Below are positions 45,313-53,517 of a stretch of DNA of 64,000 nucleotides, in pieces. The stretch is from contig CAZTII010000001.1 of the NCBI GenBank assembly GCA_964613305.1, forward strand, positions 1 to 64,000, read 5' to 3'. The translations under genes were made by a program, and so were the position numbers. Origin of the DNA: CAZTII01 sp964613305 (GTDB taxonomy: Bacteria; Bacillota_I; Bacilli_A; Erysipelotrichales; Erysipelotrichaceae). How positions within the stretch are numbered: the stretch's first letter is position 1; each line of letters begins with the position of its first letter. The notes under the pieces are model-generated. The model saw only the letters and a program-made list of their open reading frames with translations. It did not search any database and was not told where the DNA came from.

Positions 45313-46398
45313 TTATTCTCCGTGATTTTTTTCGAATTCTTTCATAAATTCTACAAGTTGTACTATGCCTTCTCTTGGCATTGCATTGTAAATACTAGCA
45401 CGCATTCCGCCTACAGCACGATGGCCTTTTAAGTTTTCAAAGCCTGCTTTTTTCGCTTCTTTTACAAATAAATTATCTAATTCTTCATTGCCAGTAACAA
45501 ATGTTACGTTCATGACAGAACGATCTTTTTTGTTGACACTGTTTTTAAATAATTTGCTGTTATCAATGAAATCGTAAAGAAGCTGTGCTTTTTCTTCGTT
45601 ACGTTGTTTCATTGCTTCTAATCCACCTTGTTTTTTAAGCCATTTAAACATTTTTCCACACATGTAAATAGCGTATGTATTTGGTGTATTGTACATTGAT
45701 TCGTTATCGGCATATGTTTTGTATTTTAACATTGTTGGTGTTTTGGCAAGTGTTTCTTCACTGATTAAATCATTTCTAATAATAACAATAGCCATTCCTG
45801 CAGGACCTACATTTTTTTGTACTCCCGCATAGATTAAACCGTATTTTGATACATCGATTGGTTCTGATAAGAAGCAACTTGACATATCTGATACAAGAGG
45901 TTTTCCTTTCGTGTTTGGTAATTCTTTAAACTTAGTTCCATAGATTGTGTTATTTTCACAAATATGAACATAATCACTATCTTCACGAATATCTAAGTTA
46001 CTGCAATCTGGAATGGTTTGGAAGTTGTCATTTTTTCCTGAAGCTACCGCAATAGCATCTCCAAAAATCTTTCCTTCTTCATACGCTTTTTTAGAAAACA
46101 TTCCTGTTACAATATAATCGGCTTTTCCATTTTTCATTAAATTCATCGGTACCATTGCAAATTGCATAGAAGCACCACCTTGAATAAATAAAACGGAATA
46201 ATTTTCCGGAATGTTCAATAAGTCGATACAATCGTTGACGGTCTCTTTATAAATGTCTAAGTAAGCGTTGGAGCGGTGTGACATCTCCATTACCGACATG
46301 CCCGAGCCACGATAGTTAAGCATTTCTTCTTGTGCTTCTAATAAAATATCTTCGGGTAATACTGCTGGACCTGCTGAGAAATTAAAACATCTTTTCAT
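45313..46398 (-). CDS. serC: Phosphoserine aminotransferase
   Basis: A 361-residue PLP enzyme that transfers an amino group from glutamate to 3-phosphohydroxypyruvate. It opens FNFSAGPAVLPEDIL and has QGGASMQFAMVPMN, and the PLP lysine lies in YAGVQKNVGPAG. The ATG at 46398 is preceded by GGAGGAAAT; an upstream ATG (46413) belongs to the ribosome-site region. A TATAAT (46421-46426, minus strand) is a likely -10. It is upstream of serA in one operon. Confidence 0.95.
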   Translation of the reverse strand: MKRCFNFSAGPAVLPEDILLEAQEEMLNYRGSGMSVMEMSHRSNAYLDIYKETVNDCIDLLNIPENYSVLFIQGGASMQFAMVPMNLMKNGKADYIVTGMFSKKAYEEGKIFGDAIAVASGKNDNFQTIPDCSNLDIREDSDYVHICENNTIYGTKFKELPNTKGKPLVSDMSSCFLSEPIDVSKYGLIYAGVQKNVGPAGMAIVIIRNDLISEETLAKTPTMLKYKTYADNESMYNTPNTYAIYMCGKMFKWLKKQGGLEAMKQRNEEKAQLLYDFIDNSKLFKNSVNKKDRSVMNVTFVTGNEELDNLFVKEAKKAGFENLKGHRAVGGMRASIYNAMPREGIVQLVEFMKEFEKNHGE

Positions 46399-46520
46399 AC
46401 ATATTTCCTCCATGCACTATATTATATCTAAAAGAAGTTAAAAATGATACATAAAAATTAAAAAAATGAAAAATTTGTAAAAATTAATGAAAGAAAACTA
46501 AATAATTTTCATAGCATATA

Positions 46521-46552
46521 AAAAAAGTAAGAGAAACATTACTTTCTCTTAC
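46521..46552 (-). terminator. Terminator of hsp20
   Basis: GTAAGAGAAA (46527-46536) pairs with TTTCTCTTAC (46543-46552). The minus strand continues into a T-run (A6 at 46521-46526). It separates hsp20 from serC. Confidence 0.85.
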
Positions 46553-46968
46553 TCAATTTCGATTGTTGTAGCTTTTTCAATCAGTTGTTTTGATTTGTTT
46601 GGAACGATGATTTTAAGTTCACCGTTTTCGAATTTTGCTTTAATATCTTCTACTGTAACACCTTCACCAACGTAGTAACTTCTAGAGCATTGTCCACTAA
46701 ATCTTTCTTGGCGAATAATTGTACCGTTATCGTCTTTTTCTTCTTTTGATGTTGTTCTAGAAGCGGAAATTTTTAGTGTTCCTTGTTCTAAATCAATTTT
46801 AATGTCTTCTTTCTTAAAACCTGGTAATTCGATGTCTAATAAGAAATTACCATCAAGTTCTTTAATGTCAGTTTTCATCAGATTGTGGTTGGTTGGTGTC
46901 GAGTCGAAGAATGCATCATTAAGCATTTCGTCAAACAAGTTGTAGCGTCTTGGTAAAATTCTTAGCAT
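46549..46968 (-). CDS. Hsp20/alpha-crystallin small heat-shock protein
   Basis: A 139-residue small heat-shock protein, an ATP-independent holdase. The alpha-crystallin domain spans about 36-128: IKELDGNFLLDIELPGFKKE, then DIKIDLEQGTLKI, FENGELKIIVP, and a short C-terminal tail with TIEIE. The N-terminal MLRILPRRYNLFDEM is typical of Clostridium-type Hsp18. AGAGGCG precedes the ATG. Its promoter is overlapped by a CIRCE element, so HrcA repression is expected. Confidence 0.95.
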   Translation of the reverse strand: MLRILPRRYNLFDEMLNDAFFDSTPTNHNLMKTDIKELDGNFLLDIELPGFKKEDIKIDLEQGTLKISASRTTSKEEKDDNGTIIRQERFSGQCSRSYYVGEGVTVEDIKAKFENGELKIIVPNKSKQLIEKATTIEIE

Positions 46969-47010
46969 AATATCGCCTCTTTCTATATGGGAAGCCTTAG
47001 CTTCATTTAT

Positions 47011-47052
47011 AGTATATCACATCTTTTAGCACTGTCAAGCATAGAGTGCTAA
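47011..47052 (-). promoter_or_regulatory. CIRCE operator overlapping the hsp20 promoter
   Basis: TTAGCACTG-N9-GAGTGCTAA at 47026-47052 matches the CIRCE consensus with one mismatch. On the minus strand TTGACA (47033-47038) and TATACT (47011-47016), 16 bases apart, form the promoter, so the -35 lies inside the operator. Confidence 0.92.
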
Positions 47053-47179
47053 AAATAATTTTAAAATTTTTAAAAAGTTTGAAAGATTTGTTGAACAAAA
47101 AACGTATTATTAGTGAAAGGGGTAGTGGTAGAAAATAAAAAAACGATGTACAATAACAATATGTGAAGGGTGTTAAGTG

Positions 47180-47662
47180 ATGAAAACAGAACAACAAGTT
47201 GAATTAGCTATTGATAAATATGCAAGTGAAATTCGTAAAATATGTTTTATTCATTGTAAAAATGAAGCGGATGTCGATGATATAAGTCAGAGTATTTTTA
47301 TAAAGTATTATGAGTCTGATGAAGAGTTTAGTTCTGAAGAACATGAAAAAGCGTGGATTATTCGCGTAACAATCAATGCTTGTCATGATATTTTTAGAAC
47401 GTGGTTTCGAAAAAATGCGGTGTTAACGGATGATTTTAGTACTTTTTCTATCGATCCTAAACAAGAAGATGGAAGAATTCTAGAAATGGTTCGTAAGTTA
47501 AAACCAAATTGGCGTGATGCGATTTATTTATTTTATTATCAAGAATATTCAACGAAAGAAATTGCGAAAATATTAAATAGTAATGAAAACACGGTTTCTA
47601 CTTGGTTAAAAAGAGGAAAGGAAGCATTGAAAGACATGTTAGGGGGTGACTACTTTGAATAA
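47180..47662 (+). CDS. ECF-type RNA polymerase sigma factor
   Basis: A 160-residue sigma-70 family factor with only regions 2 and 4. Region 2 includes CKNEADVDDISQSIFIKYY and AWIIRVTINACHDIFR; region 4 is a helix-turn-helix, YSTKEIAKILNSNENTVSTW, then LKRGKEAL. ATG 47180 overlaps a GTG at 47177, and GAAGGG is the ribosome site. The next gene starts within its 3' end and encodes a membrane protein with an RsgI-like domain, the expected anti-sigma. The regulon and signal are unknown; no clear ECF promoter could be read upstream. Confidence 0.93.
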   Translation: MKTEQQVELAIDKYASEIRKICFIHCKNEADVDDISQSIFIKYYESDEEFSSEEHEKAWIIRVTINACHDIFRTWFRKNAVLTDDFSTFSIDPKQEDGRILEMVRKLKPNWRDAIYLFYYQEYSTKEIAKILNSNENTVSTWLKRGKEALKDMLGGDYFE

Positions 47663-48347
47663 ACCATTAAGAGCATTGGATAAGGTTGTTGTAAGTGATG
47701 AGAAAAAACGACAGTTATTAAATTCAGTATTAACAAAAAAAGAAAAAAAGAAAGTATTTTCAATGAAGATGGTAGCACCACTAGTATTAGCGAGTTTATT
47801 GTTGATGATGTTTCCAATGAATAAACAAATGGATAATACTATTGTTAGTCATGTTGCCTTGGATCTTAATCCGAGTATCGTGTTGGATTTAAATGCGGAA
47901 GATAAGGTTGTAGGTATTGTTGCGGTAAATGATGATGCCAAAGACATTGTAAATAACGTTACTGTCAATGGACTACCAGTAGAAGAAGCGATGGAAGTAA
48001 TCTTTACTAATGAAATATATAAAAAGTATTTAAATGATGGATTTTTATCAGTAAGTGTATATAGTGAACAAGAAGATAAATCGATGAGATTAAAGGATAA
48101 ATTAGAAAAATCACTTAAAAATCGATTTAGTGATGAATGTCAAATTCAGCATGTTGATGAAAAGACATGGAATAGTGCCAAAGAAATGAATGTTGGTGTT
48201 GGCAAGTATGTTGCGATTCAAGAAATTTTAGTGAATAACACAACATATTCTATGGACGAATTAAAAGATATGTCGATGAGAGATTTAAAAAATATAACAG
48301 ATGGAACGTTTTCTGGAAAAGGAAAATATCAAAATAAAAGAAAGTAG
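47655..48347 (+). CDS. RsgI-like membrane anti-sigma factor
   Basis: A ~230-residue protein. It has a short basic cytoplasmic N-terminus (~40 residues), one membrane helix (MVAPLVLASLLLMMF), and an extracytoplasmic domain that begins HVALDLNPSIVLDLN, with NDDAKDIV and NGLPVEEAM. This is the conserved RsgI-type external domain (D(L/V)NPSI). The best start is TTG 47655, 8 bases after AGGGGG; GTG 47646 is an alternative. It overlaps the sigma gene, consistent with stoichiometric coupling. It lacks the large carbohydrate-binding modules of cellulolytic RsgI proteins. Confidence 0.8.
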   Translation: MNKPLRALDKVVVSDEKKRQLLNSVLTKKEKKKVFSMKMVAPLVLASLLLMMFPMNKQMDNTIVSHVALDLNPSIVLDLNAEDKVVGIVAVNDDAKDIVNNVTVNGLPVEEAMEVIFTNEIYKKYLNDGFLSVSVYSEQEDKSMRLKDKLEKSLKNRFSDECQIQHVDEKTWNSAKEMNVGVGKYVAIQEILVNNTTYSMDELKDMSMRDLKNITDGTFSGKGKYQNKRK

Positions 48348-48353
48348 GATACT

Positions 48354-48977
48354 ATGAAAAAAATAGGAATTATGATTATATTGGGTTGTGCATTAGTAGG
48401 ATGTACACAACAGCCAAAAGAAGTAGCAACAGCAACAACACAACCAGTAGTAACAGCACAGCCAACAGCAACACCAGAAGTAATCGTTGAAAAACAACAC
48501 ACAGAGTTTGCGAAAGAAACGATTGATGATAAACAACTTGTATTGTCAATTGATGGATATGGTTCTAAAGCAGCTTTAAATGATAAAGAATTAACATTAA
48601 TTGATATGTTGCATTACGCTGTTGCTGATGAGTATGCAGCACATGGTGAATATGAAGCAATTATGGAAAAATATGGAGTAGTTAAACCTTACAGCAACAT
48701 TAGTAAAAGTGAAGTACAACATCTTTCTTTGTTGAAATCATTGTTTGATGCGTATGGACTTGATTTTTTAGAAGATGAATCAAAAGAACACGTTGTAGTT
48801 CCTAGTTCACTAGAAGAAGCTGCTAAAATTGGTGTTCAAGCAGAAATTGATAATATTGCGATGTATGAGAAATTCTTAGAACAAGATATTCCTGATTCTG
48901 CTAGAGAAGTATTTACAGCATTAAGAGATGCGTCAAAAAGTCATTTATTAGCGTTTCAAAAACAAATTAAGTCATAA
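48354..48977 (+). CDS. Lipoprotein with DUF2202 ferritin-like domain
   Basis: A 207-residue lipoprotein: signal MKKIGIMIILGCALVGC with lipobox Cys, a Thr/Pro-rich linker (to ~48), then a helical domain. It carries ferritin-like Glu/His pairs: ADEYAAHGEYEAIMEKYG, SKSEVQHLSLLKSLFDAYG, AEIDNIAMYEKFLEQ and SKSHLLAF. This is the DUF2202 pattern, predicted to bind a di-metal centre outside the cell. It is the third gene of the sigma/anti-sigma operon (6 bases after the anti-sigma stop), so it may be an effector or the sensor of metal or redox stress. Confidence 0.82.
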   Translation: MKKIGIMIILGCALVGCTQQPKEVATATTQPVVTAQPTATPEVIVEKQHTEFAKETIDDKQLVLSIDGYGSKAALNDKELTLIDMLHYAVADEYAAHGEYEAIMEKYGVVKPYSNISKSEVQHLSLLKSLFDAYGLDFLEDESKEHVVVPSSLEEAAKIGVQAEIDNIAMYEKFLEQDIPDSAREVFTALRDASKSHLLAFQKQIKS

Positions 48978-48981
48978 TAAT

Positions 48982-49019
48982 AAAACCATAGAGTAGCGAA
49001 TGCTATTTTATGGTTTTTT
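48982..49019 (+). terminator. Terminator of the ECF operon
   Basis: A long hairpin, AAAACCATAGAGTAGC with GCTATTTTATGGTTTT (two G-U pairs) around GAAT, followed by T. Confidence 0.85.
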
Positions 49020-49028
49020 AGTATTATA

Positions 49029-49058
49029 TAAAAAAAAAGGAATTTTTTAGAATTCCTT
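49029..49058 (-). terminator. Terminator of asnA
   Basis: AAGGAATT (49037-49044) and AATTCCTT (49051-49058); the minus-strand transcript ends in a long U-run (A8 on the + strand at 49031-49038). Confidence 0.85.
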
Positions 49059-49059
49059 C

Positions 49060-50067
49060 TTATAAGATATGAATATTATGTTTTTCGCACTCTTCAAGCA
49101 TTTCTTTTGGCCAAATGCTTGCTTGAACTTCACCTACATGGGCTTTATTGAGTAGTAACATGCATAAGCGTGATTGGCCAATACCGCCACCAATAGTATA
49201 TGGTAATTCTTTGTTGATGACCATTTGATGGTATGGTAGTTGTAAACGATGTTCTAAGTTTGCTTTTTTACATTGGCTAATGATAGATTCTTCATCAACA
49301 CGAATACCCATGCTTGATATTTCTAAAGCACAATCGAGTAAATCGTACCAAAACATGATGTCGCCGTTGAGTTGCCAATCATCATAGTCTGGTGATCGTC
49401 CATCATGTGATTTACCACTGTTTAGCTTTTCACCTATTTTCATAATAAAGACGCAACCTAATTCTTTTGTAATTAAGTTTTCGCGTTCTTTGGAACTTTT
49501 ATCTGGCCAACGATCTTCTAATTGTTGGGTTGTTACAAAATGGATTTGATCTGGTAATGTATTTACCGCTTGTGGGTATTTATACCATACTTCATGTTCC
49601 ATGTGCTTAATGACTTTAAAAATATCGTTGACAGTATCGATAAGTACTTGTTCACAACGTTCTTCTTTTGAAATTATTTTTTCCCAATCCCATTGGTCAA
49701 CATAACAAGAATGAATGTTATCGATTTCTTCGTCGCGACGAATCGCATTCATGTTCGTATATAATCCTTCATGGAGTTTAAAATCATATTTTTTTAATGC
49801 TAAACGTTTCCATTTTGCTAAAGATTGAACTACTTCAATTTCTTCATTTGGTATTTCTGGCATATCGAAGGATACTGGACGTTCAACACCACTTAAATTG
49901 TCATTTAAACCAGAACTTTTTTCTACAAAAAGAGGTGCTGAAATTCTTGATAGGCCAAGGGTAAATCCAAGCTCCTTTTGAAATTTATCACGAATATATT
50001 TTATTGCATCTTGTGTTTCTCTAACCGTTAAAACAGGGTTATAGTCTTTTGGGACAAATAGTTTCAT
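49060..50067 (-). CDS. asnA: Aspartate-ammonia ligase (asparagine synthetase A)
   Basis: A 335-residue ammonia-dependent asparagine synthetase related to class II aminoacyl-tRNA synthetases. It has the N-terminal [48 protein letters not shown] and the C-terminal [14 protein letters not shown] motif-3 region. GGAGGTAAC precedes the ATG. It stands alone, divergent from rimO across a 100-base region. Confidence 0.96.
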   Translation of the reverse strand: MKLFVPKDYNPVLTVRETQDAIKYIRDKFQKELGFTLGLSRISAPLFVEKSSGLNDNLSGVERPVSFDMPEIPNEEIEVVQSLAKWKRLALKKYDFKLHEGLYTNMNAIRRDEEIDNIHSCYVDQWDWEKIISKEERCEQVLIDTVNDIFKVIKHMEHEVWYKYPQAVNTLPDQIHFVTTQQLEDRWPDKSSKERENLITKELGCVFIMKIGEKLNSGKSHDGRSPDYDDWQLNGDIMFWYDLLDCALEISSMGIRVDEESIISQCKKANLEHRLQLPYHQMVINKELPYTIGGGIGQSRLCMLLLNKAHVGEVQASIWPKEMLEECEKHNIHIL

Positions 50068-50142
50068 AAGTTACCTCCAACTTTTGAATTGTATAATAAA
50101 ATAGCCGTTTGAGCAAGCTTTAAGTGGAAGTTTAAAAAAATA

Positions 50143-50151
50143 TGATACAAT
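50143..50151 (+). promoter_or_regulatory. Extended -10 promoter of rimO
   Basis: TGaTACAAT at 50143-50151, the same extended -10 form as before rfbA, about 8 bases before the GAGGTGG site. No good -35 was seen. Confidence 0.45.
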
Positions 50152-50167
50152 AATCACGAGGTGGAAT

Positions 50168-51472
50168 ATGAAAATTGGTGTAATTTCCTTAGGGTGTTGT
50201 AAGAATTTAGTTGATACAGAAAATTTATTAGGAATGTTAGAATTTTCTAATGTAAGTATTGTATCTAAGCCAAGTCAAGCAGATGCGATTATTATTAATA
50301 CGTGTGGATTTATTGAAATGGCCAAAACAGAAGCGATTGATACTATTTTAGAAATGGCTGACTATAAAAATAAAAAGTGTAAAAAATTGATTGTAATGGG
50401 ATGTTTAGCGCAACGCTATCAACAATCATTAATAGAAGAGCTTCCAGAAGTAGATCGTTTTATTCGTATTGATGAGTATAGTATGTTGGATACTATTTTA
50501 TCGGAAGTATTAGAAATAAAAATCACTGGTAAATACAATTGTGTTCCACGAAAATTATCAGGAAAACCATGGATGGCTTATTTAAAGATTGCGGATGGAT
50601 GTGATAATCGATGTGCATTTTGTGCCATTCCATTAATTAGAGGACCTTATCGCTCATTTAAAATGGAAGAGTTACTCTCTGAAGCAAAACGATTAGTTTC
50701 CATAGGTGTTAAAGAGATTAATTTAATTGCTCAAGATACAACTCGTTATGGTCTTGATTTAGAAAGAAAAAGGTTATTAATTCCTTTACTACAACAATTA
50801 AATGCGATAGAAGAAGTTCGTTGGATTCGTTTATTATATATGTATCCAGATGAAATCGATGAGGAATTAATTAAGGCGATGTCATCGCTAGATAAAGTAT
50901 TACCATACTTTGATATACCAGTACAACATGGGTCTAATCGTATGCTCAAAGTAATGAATCGAAGAGGTACGATAGAGGAAATATTAGATGTTATTGATAT
51001 TATTAAAAAATATTATCCTAATCCCATACTACGTTCTACATTGATTGTTGGTTTTCCTAGTGAAACAGAAGAAGATTTCAATCAATTATTGACAATGGTA
51101 AACCATGTTAAGTGGGACCATTTAGGTGCTTTTACGTATTCTAGGGAAGAAGATACATCATCGTATTTAATGGAAGATGATGTGACTGAAGACGTTAAAA
51201 ATGAACGTCTACAACGTGTTTTATCACTTCAAAATCAAATTCGTGAAGAAAAGATGAAACAATTTATTAATCAAGAATTTGATGTTATTGTAGAATCACA
51301 AAATGGTCTTACAGGAATGTATCAAGGTCGTAGTTTTTATCATGCTCCTGATGGTATTGATGGTGGAGTTTATTTTAAAAGTGAGTCATTACTATCGTTA
51401 GGTGATATTGTAAGTGTTTCTATTGAAAAAGTTGTACAAGAAAAAATGTTTGGAAAGATTATTAAAAAATAG
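50168..51472 (+). CDS. rimO: Ribosomal protein S12 methylthiotransferase
   Basis: A 434-residue radical-SAM methylthiotransferase that modifies Asp of ribosomal protein S12. The N-terminal UPF0004 domain starts ISLGCCKNLVDTENL and has CGFI and GCLAQR cysteines; the radical-SAM triad is CDNRCAFC; and a C-terminal TRAM domain follows (~370-434). The VDTE and IPLIRGPYRS patterns separate RimO from MiaB. Both 4Fe-4S sites look complete. Confidence 0.95.
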   Translation: MKIGVISLGCCKNLVDTENLLGMLEFSNVSIVSKPSQADAIIINTCGFIEMAKTEAIDTILEMADYKNKKCKKLIVMGCLAQRYQQSLIEELPEVDRFIRIDEYSMLDTILSEVLEIKITGKYNCVPRKLSGKPWMAYLKIADGCDNRCAFCAIPLIRGPYRSFKMEELLSEAKRLVSIGVKEINLIAQDTTRYGLDLERKRLLIPLLQQLNAIEEVRWIRLLYMYPDEIDEELIKAMSSLDKVLPYFDIPVQHGSNRMLKVMNRRGTIEEILDVIDIIKKYYPNPILRSTLIVGFPSETEEDFNQLLTMVNHVKWDHLGAFTYSREEDTSSYLMEDDVTEDVKNERLQRVLSLQNQIREEKMKQFINQEFDVIVESQNGLTGMYQGRSFYHAPDGIDGGVYFKSESLLSLGDIVSVSIEKVVQEKMFGKIIKK

Positions 51473-51543
51473 TAAGCGGTACCATTTTTATTGAACAATT
51501 GGATTATTTTAGTATAATTAGAGTATCAAGAAAGGGATATGTG

Positions 51544-52443
51544 ATGAAAACAGTAATAGGAATCGATTTAGGTGGTACTCAAGTTAGAGTGGCCAAAATT
51601 AGTGAAGATGGCACAATTATTCAAGAATTAAAAGGGGAATCATATGGAATGGAAGGACCTGAGAAGGTTGTTCCTAATATAATCGCTATGATTAAACAAA
51701 TTGATAATTATAGTCAATGTAGCGGTATTGGTATTGGTGTACCAGGACCGGTAGACACAGTGAATAAAGTAATGAAATTATCATCGAATTTAAAAGGATT
51801 TACTAATTATCCAATTGGAAAAGAGTTAGAAGAAGCAACTGGCTTACCGACATATTTAGATAATGATGCCAATTGTGCCGGTCTTGCGGAAGCACTATTA
51901 GGTGCTGGTAAAGGACTTCCAATTGTGTATTATGTTACTATCTCAACGGGAATTGGTGGGGCATTGGTCGTAAATGGTCAACTTATTTCAGGAAAAAGTG
52001 GCTATGCTGGTGAAGTGGGAAATCTTATCGTTGACCGTACAAAAGAACCATACAATAACTTAAATGGTGGTGCGGTTGAAAATGAAAGCAGTGGTCGTAA
52101 TTTAGTTCGTAAAGGAAAAATGATTTTTGGTGATCATATTGAAAGTGCTAAAGATATTTTTGATTTAGCAGTCGCAAAAGATGAAAAAGCAATCGCACTT
52201 GTCGATGAAATGACAACTAATATTGCTATTATGTTTAGTCATATCGCTCATATTACGGATCCGCATGTGTTTGTTATTGGTGGAGGCGTAATGAAATCAA
52301 AAGCGGTTTGGCTTGATGATATGATTGAAAAATTTAAAGGATTTGTTCATCCAGGAATGCGTGATGTTATCTTTACACAAGCGCAGTTATCAGAGCCAGG
52401 AATTATTGGCGCAGCGATGTTACCTATATCAATGGGAAAATAG
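51544..52443 (+). CDS. ROK family sugar kinase (zinc-motif-less, glucokinase-like)
   Basis: A 299-residue ROK kinase. GIDLGGTQVRVAKI binds phosphate, GIGVPGPVD and YLDNDANCAGLAEA hold the sugar site and catalytic Asp, and STGIGGALVVNG follows. The canonical ROK zinc motif (CxCGx2GCxE) and its His are absent: the segment reads GEVGNLIVDRTKEPYNNLNG. Glucokinase is the usual annotation, but the sugar is not certain. The ATG at 51544 has AAGGGAT upstream and begins the conserved sequence; an earlier in-frame ATG (51499) adds a non-conserved extension. Confidence 0.85.
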   Translation: MKTVIGIDLGGTQVRVAKISEDGTIIQELKGESYGMEGPEKVVPNIIAMIKQIDNYSQCSGIGIGVPGPVDTVNKVMKLSSNLKGFTNYPIGKELEEATGLPTYLDNDANCAGLAEALLGAGKGLPIVYYVTISTGIGGALVVNGQLISGKSGYAGEVGNLIVDRTKEPYNNLNGGAVENESSGRNLVRKGKMIFGDHIESAKDIFDLAVAKDEKAIALVDEMTTNIAIMFSHIAHITDPHVFVIGGGVMKSKAVWLDDMIEKFKGFVHPGMRDVIFTQAQLSEPGIIGAAMLPISMGK

Positions 52444-52465
52444 AAAGTTGAAAAACTTTCTTTTT
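52443..52465 (+). terminator. Terminator of ROK kinase gene
   Basis: GAAAGTT (52443-52449) with AACTTTC (52454-52460), GAAA loop and five T. Confidence 0.85.
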
Positions 52466-52466
52466 A

Positions 52467-52508
52467 TGTGATGAAATCACAGAAGTAACGTATGTTGAAC
52501 CATATAAT
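52467..52508 (+). promoter_or_regulatory. CRP/FNR-like dyad and promoter of the Fe-S/copper operon
   Basis: TGTGATGAAATCACA (52467-52481) is a perfect dyad with a 3-base centre. TATAAT at 52503-52508 gives a start near 52515, placing the dyad centre at about -41, the class II position of CRP/FNR activators. There is no good -35, as is common for activated promoters. The half-site spacing is one base shorter than a classical CRP site. Confidence 0.5.
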
Positions 52509-52528
52509 ATATTATGGGAGGATTTGGA

Positions 52529-52717
52529 ATGGCAAGAAAAGCAGAAGTAGAAAAGAAAGTATGTGTAGCATGTGGAGAATGTTTTATAACATGTCCAAAG
52601 AAAGTAATTAACATCCAAGATGGATGTTTTGCGCAAATTGATAGAGACAAATGTGTTGGTTGTGGTATATGTGAGAAAGTGTGTCCAGCTGGTGCGATTA
52701 CAATGGTGGTGGTATAA
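52529..52717 (+). CDS. Small 2x[4Fe-4S] ferredoxin
   Basis: A 62-residue bacterial-type ferredoxin with two cluster motifs, CVACGECFITCP and CVGCGICEKVCP (each Cx2Cx2Cx3CP). The ATG at 52529 follows GGGAGGATTTGGA. It carries electrons at low potential in the cytoplasm. Its stop overlaps the ATG of the membrane Fe-S protein (TAATG), and copZ/copA follow, so the electrons are probably meant for the membrane protein in a copper-handling pathway (inference). Confidence 0.92.
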   Translation: MARKAEVEKKVCVACGECFITCPKKVINIQDGCFAQIDRDKCVGCGICEKVCPAGAITMVVV

Positions 52718-53295
52718 TGAAAAAGAATAAACAATGGAAAGATTATTTATGGATTGTAAGTAGTATATATTTGATTTTAGGGCTATTTAATATTTTATTC
52801 GCATGGTTAGGATTGTTTTGTTTTTTTATTCCTTTATTAGTATCAATTTTTGGTAAAGGAAAAGCGTACTGTAATAGTTATTGTGGTCGTGGTCAATTGA
52901 TGAAAAAAATAGGGAAAGATTTAAAATGGTCTAGAAATAAACGTTTACCAGAAATCATTAGAACACGTTGGTTTCGATTGGCGTTTTTAACGTTTTTTAT
53001 GATAATGTTTGGTTTAATGATTTTCTCGACAGTGAAAGTATTTCAAGGTTCTTCACTAAAACAAGTAGTTACTTTATTATGGTCATTTAAAGTTCCTTGG
53101 CATTTCGCTTATCATAATAATAGTCAACCTTGGATTGCTCAATTTGCCTTTGGTTTTTATAGTGTTATGTTAACATCGAGTGTATTAGGTTTAATCACCA
53201 CTATTTTCTATCAACCACGCTCATGGTGTGTTTATTGTCCAATGGGGACAATGACCCAATTATTAAGTGAAGCAAGAGTAAAAATTAAAGAATAA
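52717..53295 (+). CDS. Membrane Fe-S protein (NapH/CcoG-like)
   Basis: A 192-residue membrane protein with about four hydrophobic segments (roughly 10-28, 30-44, 82-104, 145-168). Two cytoplasmic Cys clusters flank them: YCNSYCGRGQL (~52-61) and WCVYCPMGTMTQL (~172-184). The CVYCPMGT motif is that of NapH/NosR/CcoG-type membrane ferredoxins. Only four Cys are grouped, fewer than in full polyferredoxins. The genes on either side, a ferredoxin and copZ/copA, recall CcoG, a cupric reductase that works with a copper P-type ATPase. Function here is inferred. Confidence 0.75.
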   Translation: MKKNKQWKDYLWIVSSIYLILGLFNILFAWLGLFCFFIPLLVSIFGKGKAYCNSYCGRGQLMKKIGKDLKWSRNKRLPEIIRTRWFRLAFLTFFMIMFGLMIFSTVKVFQGSSLKQVVTLLWSFKVPWHFAYHNNSQPWIAQFAFGFYSVMLTSSVLGLITTIFYQPRSWCVYCPMGTMTQLLSEARVKIKE

Positions 53296-53307
53296 AGAGG
53301 AAAGTTT

Positions 53308-53517
53308 ATGGAAAAAATTAGAGTGAAAGCAACAGGAATGAGTTGTTCTCATTGTGAAAATCGCGTTAAAAAGAGTTTGCTACAATTGGATGGTGTGGTT
53401 CAATGTAGTGTGAATGCCAAAACAGGAATGGTTGAATGTGATGTAGAAAATAATAAAGTTACATTGAAACAAGTTGAAGAGGGCATTGAAGATTGTGGAT
53501 TTGAGGTTGTTCGATGA
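53308..53517 (+). CDS. copZ: Copper chaperone CopZ (HMA domain)
   Basis: A 69-residue single heavy-metal-associated domain. The Cu(I) site is GMSCSHC (about 12-18), and the ferredoxin-like fold continues to EDCGFEVV. It delivers Cu(I) to CopA in the cytoplasm. AGAGGAAAG precedes the ATG; its stop overlaps copA (ATGA). Confidence 0.93.
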   Translation: MEKIRVKATGMSCSHCENRVKKSLLQLDGVVQCSVNAKTGMVECDVENNKVTLKQVEEGIEDCGFEVVR

